From Hyphomicrobiales bacterium (GTDB taxonomy: Bacteria; Pseudomonadota; Alphaproteobacteria; Rhizobiales; Beijerinckiaceae), in assembly GCA_947455455.1 (NCBI GenBank), contig CANGOE010000012.1, positions 1 to 49,615 on the forward strand: 49,615 nucleotides of DNA. Direction: 5' to 3'. Made by a program: the position numbers and the translations under genes. The notes under the pieces are model-generated. The model had not been told where the DNA came from, ran no database searches, and saw only the letters and a program-made list of their open reading frames with translations. This document shows, piece by piece, positions 35,679 through 45,256 of this stretch. Numbering within the stretch: position 1 is the first letter of the stretch; each line of letters opens with the position of its first letter.

Positions 35679-36284
35679 ATGATGAGACGGCATTTTCTGA
35701 TTGCGCTTTCCTCGCTTGGTCTGGCTGGTTGTAATTTTACAACTTTTCCAGATCCTGCCGTGACACCACGCGATACAAAATTTCTGGCGTCTGTCCCCAA
35801 GGTCGAGATCGAGCCGAATTACTTGCGCTATATGATCGATGATCCGACCGGCGAAGCACCGGGGACAATCGTGGTCGATAGCCAGCAGAATTTCCTCTAT
35901 TTCGTGATGCCCGACCGCAAGGCCATCCGCTACGGTGTGTCGACAGGCTCGGAAGCCGCCGGATGGAGCGGGGTGACAACCATAGGCCAGAAACAGGAAT
36001 GGCCGCATTGGACACCGCCTGCCGAGATGGTCGAACGCTGGCCGCATTTGCGGCCGACGCTGGCGGCGGGCGGCCTGCCCGGCGGTCCCGATAATCCGTT
36101 GGGTGCGCGGGCGCTGTATCTCTACACCAAAAACGGCGACACGCTTTACCGCATCCACGGGACCAACGAGCCGGAAATGATCGGCCGCAATGTCTCGTCG
36201 GGCTGTATCAGAATGCGCAATATCGATGTGATCGATCTGTATAACCGGGTGCAAACCGGCACTAAGGTGATCGTGCGGGCCTGA
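35679..36284 (+). CDS. L,D-transpeptidase lipoprotein (YkuD fold)
   Basis: A 201-residue envelope enzyme. The lipobox LAGC puts the lipid-modified cysteine at residue 18. The catalytic region HGTNEPEMIG then NVSSGCIRM gives His160 and nucleophile Cys176. These enzymes make 3-3 peptidoglycan cross-links or attach lipoproteins to peptidoglycan. Two adjacent ATGs (35679, 35682) are possible starts, neither with a strong ribosome site. It lies 135 bases after the LprI-like gene. Confidence 0.9.
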   Translation: MMRRHFLIALSSLGLAGCNFTTFPDPAVTPRDTKFLASVPKVEIEPNYLRYMIDDPTGEAPGTIVVDSQQNFLYFVMPDRKAIRYGVSTGSEAAGWSGVTTIGQKQEWPHWTPPAEMVERWPHLRPTLAAGGLPGGPDNPLGARALYLYTKNGDTLYRIHGTNEPEMIGRNVSSGCIRMRNIDVIDLYNRVQTGTKVIVRA

Positions 36285-36287
36285 TAT

Positions 36288-36884
36288 TCAGGGCTTGGCG
36301 CGATAGTCGTTCAGCGCAAAGACCACCCGCTTGCCGAGCGAGTAGGACAGGTTCAGCAGGATAAAGATCAGATAGGCGCCTGTCAGGTCACCGACAAAGG
36401 TGACCATGACCCAATAGATCGACTGGTCCGGCATGATATTGGGGAACATCAGAAACAGGGTATGGGAGAGAATGGTATCGATGGTGGCCTGAATCAGGCT
36501 GAACTGGAACACATCGAGCGCATTGATGCTTCTGAAGGCGATTTTGGGATTGCGGACACCGCTGACCTTGCTCGACTGCATCGCCCAGACCATCAGAGCG
36601 ATGCCGCAGGCCAAACCGGAATGAGAGGCCACCAGAAAAAATTCGATCTCGTTTTCAAGGCCCGTATCATTGAACAGATGATAGAATGCCAGCGTCCCCA
36701 GCGTGATGCCGAAGCAGGCCCGATAGCCGTAGATCAAGGTGCACATCAGCCGGACAGCGGCAGGCGCAAAAAACACCGAGGCCCGCTCATGGCTGTTGAA
36801 TGGGACGAGGACATAGGTCTGGAAGCAATAGGCCAGTGTGTAGATCACGCTGATCAGAAGAATATCGCCCAGAATTTTTTTCAT
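36288..36884 (-). CDS. Polytopic membrane protein, MASE1-like (copy 2 of a duplicated pair)
   Basis: A 198-residue protein with about six hydrophobic segments. It shares FFAPAAVRLMCTLIYGYRA and FVGDLTGAYLIFILLN with the membrane protein at 18024, with similar spacing throughout. ATG 36884 overlaps the stop of the regulator gene by 4 bases (ATGA), so the pair is translationally coupled. No soluble output domain is present. It is convergent with the L,D-transpeptidase, with 3 bases between. Confidence 0.78.
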   Translation of the reverse strand: MKKILGDILLISVIYTLAYCFQTYVLVPFNSHERASVFFAPAAVRLMCTLIYGYRACFGITLGTLAFYHLFNDTGLENEIEFFLVASHSGLACGIALMVWAMQSSKVSGVRNPKIAFRSINALDVFQFSLIQATIDTILSHTLFLMFPNIMPDQSIYWVMVTFVGDLTGAYLIFILLNLSYSLGKRVVFALNDYRAKP

Positions 36885-37213
36885 TGGGCCGTGAGAAGCT
36901 GGATGCCGTTGCGCAGGCTGGTTACAAATTCCTTGGTGCTGTCGGCCGCGCTCAATTGGCACTGGCCATCGATCCAGGTTTCCTTGATCAGATTCAGCTC
37001 GCGCAAATCCGCCAGCTTGCGATAGGTCGAACTGCGGCTGGTCAGGTTGAGCTCGACCACATCATTGGGGGTCACGGTAAGACCTGCGGCCCCTTGCCGC
37101 ACAATAAATTCCAGAAATTCCCGCTGGTGTGAATCCAGATTGGTGATGCCATGCTTGCGTTCGAGCATATTGAGCAAATTGAGCAAGCGTTCGGTTGTTT
37201 CGAGTGTAAGCAC
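36881..37213 (-). CDS. Winged-helix DNA-binding protein (copy 2 of a duplicated pair)
   Basis: A 110-residue protein starting at GTG 37213. The recognition segment LTSRSSTYRKLADL lies at about residues 59-72. The alignment with the regulator at 17690 runs without gaps over 52 residues before the SRSS motif, and that alignment supports the GTG start over the internal ATG at 37168. Upstream, 37214-37378 is a short shared control region with the divergent hypothetical gene. Confidence 0.72.
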   Translation of the reverse strand: MLTLETTERLLNLLNMLERKHGITNLDSHQREFLEFIVRQGAAGLTVTPNDVVELNLTSRSSTYRKLADLRELNLIKETWIDGQCQLSAADSTKEFVTSLRNGIQLLTAQ

Positions 37214-37378
37214 GATAAAAATCCATTTTGTCCGACAATGGATATTCAATAAACCGGATTGGCCCAATTTGTAAGACCCATTTTTCAGGATTCGTCCCGT
37301 CCACCGGTTTCAGGGCATAAAACTTGCTATGAACGGGATGTGGATCAAGCGCCCTATCGGGCGCTGTCGGGGGGTAGG

Positions 37379-37840
37379 ATGTCGATCAACTCTGTGGGAC
37401 CAAGGCCGGCGATGGCTGGCAACCGGCCTGTTCCGGCCGCGCGCTCTGCGGGGTCAGGGCCAGCGGCAGGCTCCGGCCCGTCCTTGTCCGGTCCCGATAT
37501 CCTGCTCTCGCAAGAGGCGCAGGCGGCCCTGCATCAAATGCCATCCGCCAGAGACAAGACCGATGAATTGATTGCCTCATGGTTCAAGCATCTGTCGCCC
37601 GCCAACAGCGAGGCCGACAAGCGTGCCACAGCGCAGGAGGACCGCGACAAACGGGCCGCAAGGGCTGCGGGCCGCACCTGGTCCGATCCGGGCAAGCTGG
37701 CCGATCCGGTCAAGGAACCGACGCAGAAAACCGTGGGTTTTGCCGTCTCGATCATCGCCAGTGACGAGATCATGCACGCGATGGAGCGCAAGGATCAGGC
37801 GGGCGATCGGGGACCGGAAAAGGACAAGTCTCAGGCCTGA
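37379..37840 (+). CDS. Hypothetical protein with disordered N-terminus
   Basis: A 153-residue polar protein. The first 45 residues are rich in Pro, Gly, Ala and Ser; the middle is helical and charged; a short hydrophobic stretch VGFAVSIIASDEI lies near residue 125. GGGGGT precedes ATG 37379. Its last 10 bases overlap the convergent enolase-superfamily gene. No family is recognised. Confidence 0.55.
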   Translation: MSINSVGPRPAMAGNRPVPAARSAGSGPAAGSGPSLSGPDILLSQEAQAALHQMPSARDKTDELIASWFKHLSPANSEADKRATAQEDRDKRAARAAGRTWSDPGKLADPVKEPTQKTVGFAVSIIASDEIMHAMERKDQAGDRGPEKDKSQA

Positions 37841-38937
37841 TGGACCTGTCTGCCGATCGCCATGGCTTCGATGGCCTTGTGGTCCCATTCGATCCCCAAG
37901 CCCGGCTCGTCCGAGGGCACAGCGCGGCCGTCCTTGATGGTCATGCGGGAATGGGTAATCTCGTCGAGTTGCGGGATATATTCGACATAGCGGCCATTGG
38001 GCACGGCGGCCGACAGCGAGACGTGCAATTCCATCAGGAAATGCGGGCAGACAGCCACATTATGGGCCTCGGCCATATGCGCCACCTTGAGCCACGGCGT
38101 GATGCCGCCAATCCGTCCCGCATCGACCTGCACAATGGTGCAGGCTTTGCGTGCCAGATAGTCCTTGAACTGGCTGATCGAATACATTGATTCACCCACT
38201 GCAATCGGCACCGAGGTCGAGCGGGTCAGTTGGGCATGGGCCTCGATATCATCGGCATGCATCGGTTCCTCGAACCATGCGATATCCAGCTCCTGATAAT
38301 GGCGTGCCCGCCGGATGGCTTCCGACAGGTTGAAGCCCTGATTGGCATCGGTCATGATTTCAAAAGCCGGTCCCACCGCATCGCGCACCGCAGACAGACG
38401 GGCCACATCTTCGGCCACATGTGGACGGCCGATCTTGATTTTTGCGCCCGAAAAACCCTTGGCCTTGACCGCCAGCGCATCATCAACCAAAGCGGCGGTT
38501 TCGATGTGGAGCCAGCCGCCTTCGGTCGAATAGAGCGGAACCGAGCGTTGTGCCCCGCCCGCCATCCGCCACAAAGGCAGTTTGGCGCGCTTGCATCGCA
38601 AATCCCACAAGGCCGTATCAATCGCCGCCAGCGCAATCGATGTCATCGCACCGACGGTGGTGGCATGGGTATGGAAAAACAGGCTCCGCCAGATCCCTTC
38701 GATTTCCTCGGCCTCACAGCCGATCAGTCGCGGGCATAAATGGTCGTTCAGCAAGGCCAGCACCGACGAGCCGCCGGTGCCGATCGTGTAGGAATAGCCG
38801 ATCCCGACCATGCCATCGGCATCGGTGATCCGGACCATCGGGGTTTCTTGCGAGACAAAGCTCTGGATCGCATCGGTCCGCTTGACCTTGGGCACAAGAT
38901 CCACAAGCAAGACTTCGACATGTGTGATCTTGGCCAT
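37831..38937 (-). CDS. Enolase-superfamily enzyme, mandelate racemase subgroup
   Basis: A 368-residue TIM-barrel enzyme acting on a carboxylate by proton abstraction. Visible catalytic residues: Lys166-x-Lys168 (KIKIG), metal ligands Asp197, Glu223 and Glu249, Asn199, and the Asp272-His299 dyad. Members include mandelate racemase, sugar-acid dehydratases and cycloisomerases. It lies 27 bases downstream of dctM in the same operon, so its substrate is probably what the TRAP system imports. AGGGGAAA precedes ATG 38937. Substrate cannot be deduced. Confidence 0.9.
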   Translation of the reverse strand: MAKITHVEVLLVDLVPKVKRTDAIQSFVSQETPMVRITDADGMVGIGYSYTIGTGGSSVLALLNDHLCPRLIGCEAEEIEGIWRSLFFHTHATTVGAMTSIALAAIDTALWDLRCKRAKLPLWRMAGGAQRSVPLYSTEGGWLHIETAALVDDALAVKAKGFSGAKIKIGRPHVAEDVARLSAVRDAVGPAFEIMTDANQGFNLSEAIRRARHYQELDIAWFEEPMHADDIEAHAQLTRSTSVPIAVGESMYSISQFKDYLARKACTIVQVDAGRIGGITPWLKVAHMAEAHNVAVCPHFLMELHVSLSAAVPNGRYVEYIPQLDEITHSRMTIKDGRAVPSDEPGLGIEWDHKAIEAMAIGRQVHQA

Positions 38938-38964
38938 TGGTTTTTCCCCTGTCTTTCCCGAAGG

Positions 38965-40368
38965 TTATTTCATCAGCATTTTAGGAAGCCACAGCGTGAT
39001 TTCCGGAATGAAGGTGATCAGACCCAAAGCCAGCATCAGCGGAACCAGCCATGGCAGAATGGCCATGGTGGTGGCTTCCACCGACATGCGGGCCACACGC
39101 GCCAGCACATACAGCACCATGCCGAGAGGCGGGTGCAACAGGCCGATCATCAGGTTGAGGGTAATGACGACACCGAAATGGATCGGATCGACACCGAACT
39201 TGAGCAATAATGGCATCAGGATCGGCACCAGAATGGTAATCGCCGCCAGCGTGTCGATGAAGGAGCCGACAATCAGGATCAGGATATTGACCAGGATCAG
39301 GAACACCCAGCGCTGGTCGGTCACGGCCAGAAAGGCATTGCTCAGCACATCAGCCACTTTGGTGGCGGTCAGCAACCAGCCAAAAATGGCGGCAGAGGAG
39401 ACGATGAACAGTACCGAGGCGGTGGTTTCCACGGTTTCAAAAGTGGCCTTGGCCACCGATTTGAAAGTCATGGTGCGGTAACGGACCAGACCGAGATAGA
39501 GCGCCCAGGCACAGGCGGCCACTGCCGCCTCGGTCGGGGTGAACAGGCCTGCCGTCATGCCACCGATCAACAGCATCGGGGTCATCAAGGCCATCACGGC
39601 CGAGAATTTGAAATACCAGTCGGCCCATGTCAGCACGGCGATCACGAGGAAAGCCCCGATCAGCAACGGCCATTCGGTGACCACGAAAATGCCCCAGATC
39701 GCCGCACCGGTCGCCAGAACAACGGCGACTTCAATGCCGGATTTGATCAGTTGCGGCCAGGAGAAGGGAGCGTCCGAACCCCAATTGTTGCGACGGGCGA
39801 AATAGGCCACCGTCAGCATCATCATCAAGGTCATGACCAGACCCGGTATAATGCCGCCGATGAACAGCGAGCCGATCGACACATTGGCCATCATGCCATA
39901 GATCACGAAAGGCAGTGAGGGCGGGATGATCGGACCCAGAGTGGCCGAGGCGGCGGTCACGCCGACCGAGAAATCTAGCGGATAGCCGTGGTCTTTCATC
40001 GCCTTGATTTCGATGGTGCCAAGCCCTGCCGCATCGGCAATCGCAGTCCCCGACATGCCCGAAAAGATCACCGAGCCGATGATGTTGACCTGCCCAAGCC
40101 CGCCACGCATCCAGCCCACCGCATGGACGGCGAATTGGTAGATGCGGTTGGTGACACCGGCAATGTTCATGAGGTTGCCGGCCAGAATGAAGAAGGGCAC
40201 AGCCAATAGCGGGAAGGAATCCACCCCGCCGATCATCCGGTGCAACACCGCAATATCGGGCATGGTGCCGTCAACCAGCACATAGAGCAAAGAGGACACA
40301 GCCATCGACAGGGCCACAGGCACGCCGATGATGAGCAGAAGCAGGAAAGACCCAATCAGGAGCAACAT
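38965..40368 (-). CDS. dctM: TRAP transporter large membrane subunit DctM
   Basis: A 467-residue inner-membrane protein with about twelve segments. Family features: GVPVALSMAVSS, FFILAGNLMN, FSGMSGTAIADAAGLG and IIPPSLPFVIYG. It is slightly longer than usual (about 430), from an extended cytoplasmic loop near residue 215-250. Its ATG overlaps the dctQ stop by one base. It forms a Na+-driven importer with DctQ and DctP. Confidence 0.94.
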   Translation of the reverse strand: MLLLIGSFLLLLIIGVPVALSMAVSSLLYVLVDGTMPDIAVLHRMIGGVDSFPLLAVPFFILAGNLMNIAGVTNRIYQFAVHAVGWMRGGLGQVNIIGSVIFSGMSGTAIADAAGLGTIEIKAMKDHGYPLDFSVGVTAASATLGPIIPPSLPFVIYGMMANVSIGSLFIGGIIPGLVMTLMMMLTVAYFARRNNWGSDAPFSWPQLIKSGIEVAVVLATGAAIWGIFVVTEWPLLIGAFLVIAVLTWADWYFKFSAVMALMTPMLLIGGMTAGLFTPTEAAVAACAWALYLGLVRYRTMTFKSVAKATFETVETTASVLFIVSSAAIFGWLLTATKVADVLSNAFLAVTDQRWVFLILVNILILIVGSFIDTLAAITILVPILMPLLLKFGVDPIHFGVVITLNLMIGLLHPPLGMVLYVLARVARMSVEATTMAILPWLVPLMLALGLITFIPEITLWLPKMLMK

Positions 40369-40946
40369 CAGATCGTATTCCCTTCATCCATATAGGCTTC
40401 CGGATTTTCCAGAATGGAATAGCCCTGCCGCCAGTTCTCGATTGTCACTTGCACGGAACGGATCGCCGACATCGCCAGCCCGCCGAGCACAAAATAATAG
40501 ATCACATTCATCGGAAGTTTGATCATGGTCATTTCATCCGACCCGATAATGGCCATCAGCTTCCACATGATCCATGTTCCATAGGCAAAAAAACCAATGC
40601 GCAACACATCCACAAAGGTGGAGAGCACACGCCCCGCAAAGGCAGGGATCAGCCGGTAGATAAAATCGACATGGATATGGCGGTTGCGCCGCACGCACAT
40701 GGCGGTGCCGACATAGATCACCGCAATCAGCACATAGCGGGCAATTTCCTCGGTCCATGCAAAGGAGTCATTGAGGACATAGCGTGTGAAAAACTGCAGG
40801 AACACCACAGTGCACATCAGCCAGAACAGGCCGAGAGCCAGCCAGTCTTCCGGTGCGTTATGACCGGACAGATCGACAGGCGCGTGATCATCAATGCTGA
40901 TCAGCGGCGTATGGGCATCCGTTGCGGGATGGGGATCGCTTGTCAT
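40368..40946 (-). CDS. dctQ: TRAP transporter small membrane subunit DctQ
   Basis: A 192-residue protein with four membrane helices; the family motif TRYVLNDSFAWTEEIARYVL is at about 54-73. The first 35 residues are polar. Two adjacent ATGs (40949, 40946) are possible; the second has better spacing to AAGG. It is followed by dctM with a 1-base overlap and preceded by dctP. Confidence 0.9.
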   Translation of the reverse strand: MTSDPHPATDAHTPLISIDDHAPVDLSGHNAPEDWLALGLFWLMCTVVFLQFFTRYVLNDSFAWTEEIARYVLIAVIYVGTAMCVRRNRHIHVDFIYRLIPAFAGRVLSTFVDVLRIGFFAYGTWIMWKLMAIIGSDEMTMIKLPMNVIYYFVLGGLAMSAIRSVQVTIENWRQGYSILENPEAYMDEGNTI

Positions 40947-41034
40947 CATGAAGCCTTTTTGGTCATTGTGTGCTGGAATGAAAAGTGGCGGACCACGCAT
41001 GGCCCGCCAAAATCAGATGAGGATCGGCCGGAAC

Positions 41035-42027
41035 TTATTTGATGGCCTGGATTTTGTCCCAATCGGCCTTGCGATAGCCGAATTGTTCGAATGTGGTGCT
41101 CTTGTTGACGGCATCAAGGAATTCGGCGCGGTCGATCTGGGTCACAGTCACGCCCATTTTCTTGAACTCGTCCACCAATTCGCCTTCACGCTTGATGATG
41201 TCGGCCGTGGTCTTGGCGGCGGCTTCCTGCGTCACATCGGTGAAGATCTTCTTGTCGGCATCCGACAGCGACTTCCAGACCTTGCCCGACACCACGGTGT
41301 TGAGATGGTCGACGATATGGCCGGTCAGCACGATGTGCTTTTGCACTTCATAGAACTTCTTGGCTTCGATGGTGGTCAGAGGATTTTCCTGTGCTTCCAC
41401 GGTGCCGTTCTGCAAAGCCAGATAGACTTCGGCAAAAGCGATCGGGGTGGTGTTGGCACCGCACGCCTTTGGCATGGCCAGATAGGCCGGCACATCCGGC
41501 ACGCGCATCTTCAGGCCCTTCATGTCCGCGCATTTGGCAATCGCACGGTTGGAGCTGGTATGGCGGGTGCCATAATAGTTCAGAGCGGTAATGTGGTTGC
41601 CGCCGCTCTTTTCTTCATAGCCTTTGGCCAGCTCAACGAAAACATCGCTCTTGGCGTATTTCAGCAGGTGATCGGCATCACGGAAGGTGAAGGGATAATA
41701 GCCCACGCCGATCGGTGCGAAATCGCGTGCGGCAAAGCTCGATCCCGAAATGATGATATCGACAGTGCCCAGTTTCAGGCCCTGATTGATGTCGGCTTCC
41801 TTGCCCAGTTGCGAGGCAGGAAACACGTCGATGGCATAACGGCCACTGGTGCGTTTGCCGATTTCTTCAGCCGCCCAGACCGACCATTTGTGGAATGGCT
41901 CGGACACTTCGTAGACATGCGCCCATTTCAGTTTGGTTTGCGCGGCGGCCGGTGCGACCGAAGCCGGAATCACAGCGGCAGAGATGGCCGCGGCCAGTGC
42001 CACTTGCAGGAATTGACGTTTCAACAT
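41035..42027 (-). CDS. dctP: TRAP transporter substrate-binding protein DctP
   Basis: A 330-residue periplasmic receptor. It has a signal peptide (cleavage near APAAAQ), a first strand LKWAHVYEVSEPFHKW and the family stretch VDIIISGSS, with ALQNGTVEAQENPLTTI. The binding arginine is probably in MKGLKMRVPDVP. GAGGGGAAA precedes ATG 42027. The upstream 218 bases (42028-42245) separate it from a divergent enolase-superfamily gene and should contain the promoters of both; I see no clear operator. Confidence 0.92.
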   Translation of the reverse strand: MLKRQFLQVALAAAISAAVIPASVAPAAAQTKLKWAHVYEVSEPFHKWSVWAAEEIGKRTSGRYAIDVFPASQLGKEADINQGLKLGTVDIIISGSSFAARDFAPIGVGYYPFTFRDADHLLKYAKSDVFVELAKGYEEKSGGNHITALNYYGTRHTSSNRAIAKCADMKGLKMRVPDVPAYLAMPKACGANTTPIAFAEVYLALQNGTVEAQENPLTTIEAKKFYEVQKHIVLTGHIVDHLNTVVSGKVWKSLSDADKKIFTDVTQEAAAKTTADIIKREGELVDEFKKMGVTVTQIDRAEFLDAVNKSTTFEQFGYRKADWDKIQAIK

Positions 42028-42245
42028 GGTGTTTCCCCTCGCTTCATTGAATCGAACCATTCGACCGGAGCGGTTTTTAAGTGCGCCCTCACTAACATGT
42101 CATTACCATCAACCTGTTTTGCCTGACAAGGTGGACCAAGCGCATCTTGCCTCGATTCAGGCTGTATTTTGACATCAACGCGGTCACGACCCTAACATGA
42201 CCCTCTCAAAGCTGTTTCCAGCATAGCCAGCAAAGTGGACCATCC

Positions 42246-43382
42246 ATGAAAATCGCAAGCGTCACGACCCATGCCTGCCGGTTGCCTCCGGCCTCGCCGT
42301 GGGAAGATGCGACCAATAAAGTGGCCGGACTGGAGTTGATCTTTGTCGAGTTGAAAACCGATACCGGTTTGACCGGCACAGGGCTCAGTTACACCGTCGA
42401 TATTGGCGGGACGGTGATCAAGGCTCTGATTGACGATTATCTGGCGGCGCTGGTAATCGGCATGAACCCGCTGGATTACGAGCGGATCTGGTCGAAGATG
42501 AGCCGCCAGTCACGCCGCTTGGGGTTGGGGGTCAATTCGATGGCAATGGCCGCAATCGATATTGCGGTGTGGGATCTGATCGGCAAGCATAGCGGCCAGC
42601 CGCTCTATCAATTGCTGGGCGGGGCGCGCGAAGCCATTCCCGCCTATATCAGCGAAATCAACCTGAGTGCCAGCGACACCATCGACGATCTGGTCCGCCG
42701 CGCCGCCGATTATAAGGCCCAAGGCTATCGGGCTGTGAAAATCAAAATCGGCAAAGACGATTTCGGGGAGGACATCGAGCGGATCTCGCGTGTGCAGGAG
42801 GTGATCGGCCGCGACAAGCGCGTGCTGGTGGATCTCAACCAGAAATGGACGGCCGTAGAAGCGATCCAGAAAGGGGCGCGGCTGGATGCGCTCGATCTCG
42901 GCTGGATCGAGGAGCCGATGCTGTATCAGGACATCAACGGCCATGCCGCGCTTAAGCGGGCCATCCGCACCCCGATTGCCTTGGGCGAGAGTCTTTATAG
43001 CCGCGAACAGATACTCGCCTATCTGCAGGCGGATGCGGTGGATTTCGTGCAAGCCGATGTGGCCTTTGTCGGCGGGATAACCGAATGGCAAAAAATCGCG
43101 CATCTGGCGCAGGCCTTCGGGCGCTTGGTGGCCCCGCATTTCATGATGGAATTGTCCCTGCACCTGCTCTGCGGCGTGCAAAACAGTTACATGCTCGAAA
43201 ATGTGGTGGGCGGGAGCCTGACCGAGCTGGGCTTGCTGGCCGAACCGATCGTGATCAGGGACGGCGTCGGCCGTCCCTCGCAAATCCCCGGTCATGGCAT
43301 GGTGTTCGACTGGCAGGCCATTGCCCGCCACCGTCTGACATCGGACACTGTCCGGAACAATTTCAGCGGCGGCAGTAAATAA
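42246..43382 (+). CDS. Enolase-superfamily enzyme, mandelate racemase subgroup (second)
   Basis: A 378-residue paralogue of the enzyme at 37831. Catalytic residues are all present: Lys165-x-Lys167, Asp196, Asn198, Glu222, Glu248, Asp271 and His298. The motif APHFMMELS is close to CPHFLMELH of the other copy. It is divergent from the TRAP operon and probably works in the same sugar-acid pathway, possibly on a different stereoisomer. No other pathway enzyme (aldolase, dehydrogenase) is beside it. Confidence 0.9.
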   Translation: MKIASVTTHACRLPPASPWEDATNKVAGLELIFVELKTDTGLTGTGLSYTVDIGGTVIKALIDDYLAALVIGMNPLDYERIWSKMSRQSRRLGLGVNSMAMAAIDIAVWDLIGKHSGQPLYQLLGGAREAIPAYISEINLSASDTIDDLVRRAADYKAQGYRAVKIKIGKDDFGEDIERISRVQEVIGRDKRVLVDLNQKWTAVEAIQKGARLDALDLGWIEEPMLYQDINGHAALKRAIRTPIALGESLYSREQILAYLQADAVDFVQADVAFVGGITEWQKIAHLAQAFGRLVAPHFMMELSLHLLCGVQNSYMLENVVGGSLTELGLLAEPIVIRDGVGRPSQIPGHGMVFDWQAIARHRLTSDTVRNNFSGGSK

Positions 43383-43471
43383 AACGCAATCCGGCGGGTG
43401 TATTGCCGATCCAAAATAGCCATTGGTGCGAAATACTGCCATACAGTGCCATGCAAACCATGGAGATTGAA

Positions 43472-45208
43472 ATGGCAGCACCCGTCAATGTCGCCGCCTA
43501 TAAAGAAATCATCCTTGTGCTTGCAACGGCCGGACTTGTCGTGCCGGGTATGAGCCGGTTGAAAATTTCCCCGGTCGTCGGCTTTTTGCTGGCCGGTATC
43601 ATCATGGGGCCCTATGGCCTGTCGCGGCTTTCAGAGCATATTCCCCTGATCGAGCTTGTGACCATTTCGGACAGTTCCGAATTTCCGGCTTTTGCGGAAT
43701 TGGGGATCTTGCTGTTGATGTTCCTGATCGGCATCGAACTGTCATTCAACCGTTTGATGACCATGCGCAAGCTGATCTTCGGGTTCGGCGGGTTGCAGGT
43801 GATTGGCTCACTCGTCATCATTGCCTGCGTCGCCTCGGCTTGGGGGCTGTCAGCGCAAGCGGCCGTGCTGGTGGGGGCGGCATTTTCGCTGTCGTCAACG
43901 GCGATTATCATCGAAGAGCTCTCGTTGAAAAAGCGGTTGAACACGCCTGTTGGCCGCACGGCCTTTGCCATTCTGCTCAAGCAGGATCTGGCTGTTATTC
44001 CTTTCATCATTCTGGCGGGCTTGCTGGCGCGCCCCAATACAACCAGTCTGGCCGATGAGCTGTGGTCGGCCTTGTTCAGCGGTGTGTTTGCCATTGTACT
44101 GCTGTCCATTGCGGGGCGGTTTCTGTTCAAGCCCATCCTGCGCGTGGTGGTGGCGACCAACAGCCCGGATATGTTTTTGGCCGCAGTTCTGGCCATTGTC
44201 ATCGGGGCAGGGATGACGGCCTCCTATTTCGGCCTATCGATGGCCCTGGGCGGATTTGCCGCCGGCATTTTGCTGGCGGAAACCGAATATCGCCGCATGA
44301 TCGAAAGCATGATCGAGCCGTTCAAAGGGATACTGCTCGGGGTGTTTTTTATCTCGGTCGGTTTTGAAATCGATCCGGTCATTATCTATAACAATATCGG
44401 CACTCTGCTGGTCATGTTGATGCTGGTGGTGGTGTGCAAGATGGCTGTCATCGTGCCGACCGGCTATCTGTTCGGCTATTCGACATCCAAGGGCATCGAA
44501 CTGGGCTTGATCCTCGGACCGGCGGGGGAATTTGCCTTTGTCCTGCTGGGCGGGGCCGCCAGCACGGGCTTGCTCGGCAAAGAACAGACCTCCTTGCTGA
44601 TGTCTTGTGTCGCTTTGGGGATGGCGATTTTACCGCTTTTGGTGGCGCTGGGTGAAAAGATCGGTTTTACCTTCAAGAAAGACAGCGCTGTGCTGGATAT
44701 GACCGGCGGCTCGGAGGCCGTGGGGCAAGGCGGGGCGATTGTCATCGGCAGCGGGCGCGTCGGCAGTCTGGTTTCCCGTTTTCTCGAACAACAGGCCGTT
44801 CAGCATATTCTGGTCGACTCCAATGCCGCGATTGTCAAAGGCAAACGGCTGGGCGGGGTCAAAATCTATTATGGCGATGCGACCCATCCCGAATTTTTGA
44901 AGAAATGCGGTCTTGAACAGGCCAAAACCCTGATTATCACAATCAACAATCCGAAAAAGGCCGAAGAAATCACAGCCGTCGCCCATCAGCTCAGGCCCGA
45001 AGTCACCGTGATCGTCAGGGCGCATGATGAGGTCCATGCCAAGCGGCTTTACCGTCTGGGGGCCGATGTGGTGATACCGGAGACTGTGGAAGCGAGCCTG
45101 CAACTGGCCGAAGCCAGCTTGCGCGCCCTTGGCTTCGAATCTGCGGCTGTCAATCAGGCCGTCGATGCCAAGCGCGAATTGCTCGATCAGGCCTTGAAAT
45201 CCGGTTGA
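43472..45208 (+). CDS. CPA2-family K+/cation:proton antiporter with RCK domain (KefB/KefC-like)
   Basis: A 578-residue protein. Residues about 8-385 form the Na+/H+ exchanger domain, with LLLMFLIGIELSFNRL and SLSSTAIIIEELSLKK as the family motifs. From 416 on is a TrkA-N RCK domain starting GSGRVG, which binds NAD(H) or another nucleotide, with YYGDAT following. GGAG lies upstream of ATG 43472; ATGs at 43451 and 43460 have none. It likely acts in potassium and pH homeostasis. No KefF/KefG ancillary subunit is nearby. Confidence 0.9.
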   Translation: MAAPVNVAAYKEIILVLATAGLVVPGMSRLKISPVVGFLLAGIIMGPYGLSRLSEHIPLIELVTISDSSEFPAFAELGILLLMFLIGIELSFNRLMTMRKLIFGFGGLQVIGSLVIIACVASAWGLSAQAAVLVGAAFSLSSTAIIIEELSLKKRLNTPVGRTAFAILLKQDLAVIPFIILAGLLARPNTTSLADELWSALFSGVFAIVLLSIAGRFLFKPILRVVVATNSPDMFLAAVLAIVIGAGMTASYFGLSMALGGFAAGILLAETEYRRMIESMIEPFKGILLGVFFISVGFEIDPVIIYNNIGTLLVMLMLVVVCKMAVIVPTGYLFGYSTSKGIELGLILGPAGEFAFVLLGGAASTGLLGKEQTSLLMSCVALGMAILPLLVALGEKIGFTFKKDSAVLDMTGGSEAVGQGGAIVIGSGRVGSLVSRFLEQQAVQHILVDSNAAIVKGKRLGGVKIYYGDATHPEFLKKCGLEQAKTLIITINNPKKAEEITAVAHQLRPEVTVIVRAHDEVHAKRLYRLGADVVIPETVEASLQLAEASLRALGFESAAVNQAVDAKRELLDQALKSG

Positions 45209-45212
45209 GAAG

Positions 45213-45240
45213 GGCGAAGGCGACCGAAACCGCCTTCGCC
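45213..45240. terminator. Hairpin between convergent genes
   Basis: A 10-bp perfect stem (GGCGAAGGCG with CGCCTTCGCC) around an 8-base loop, just after the antiporter stop and before the convergent DUF3124 stop. There is no T run on either side, so termination by this hairpin alone is uncertain. Confidence 0.55.
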
Positions 45241-45256
45241 TGATGCTGGGGCCGTT

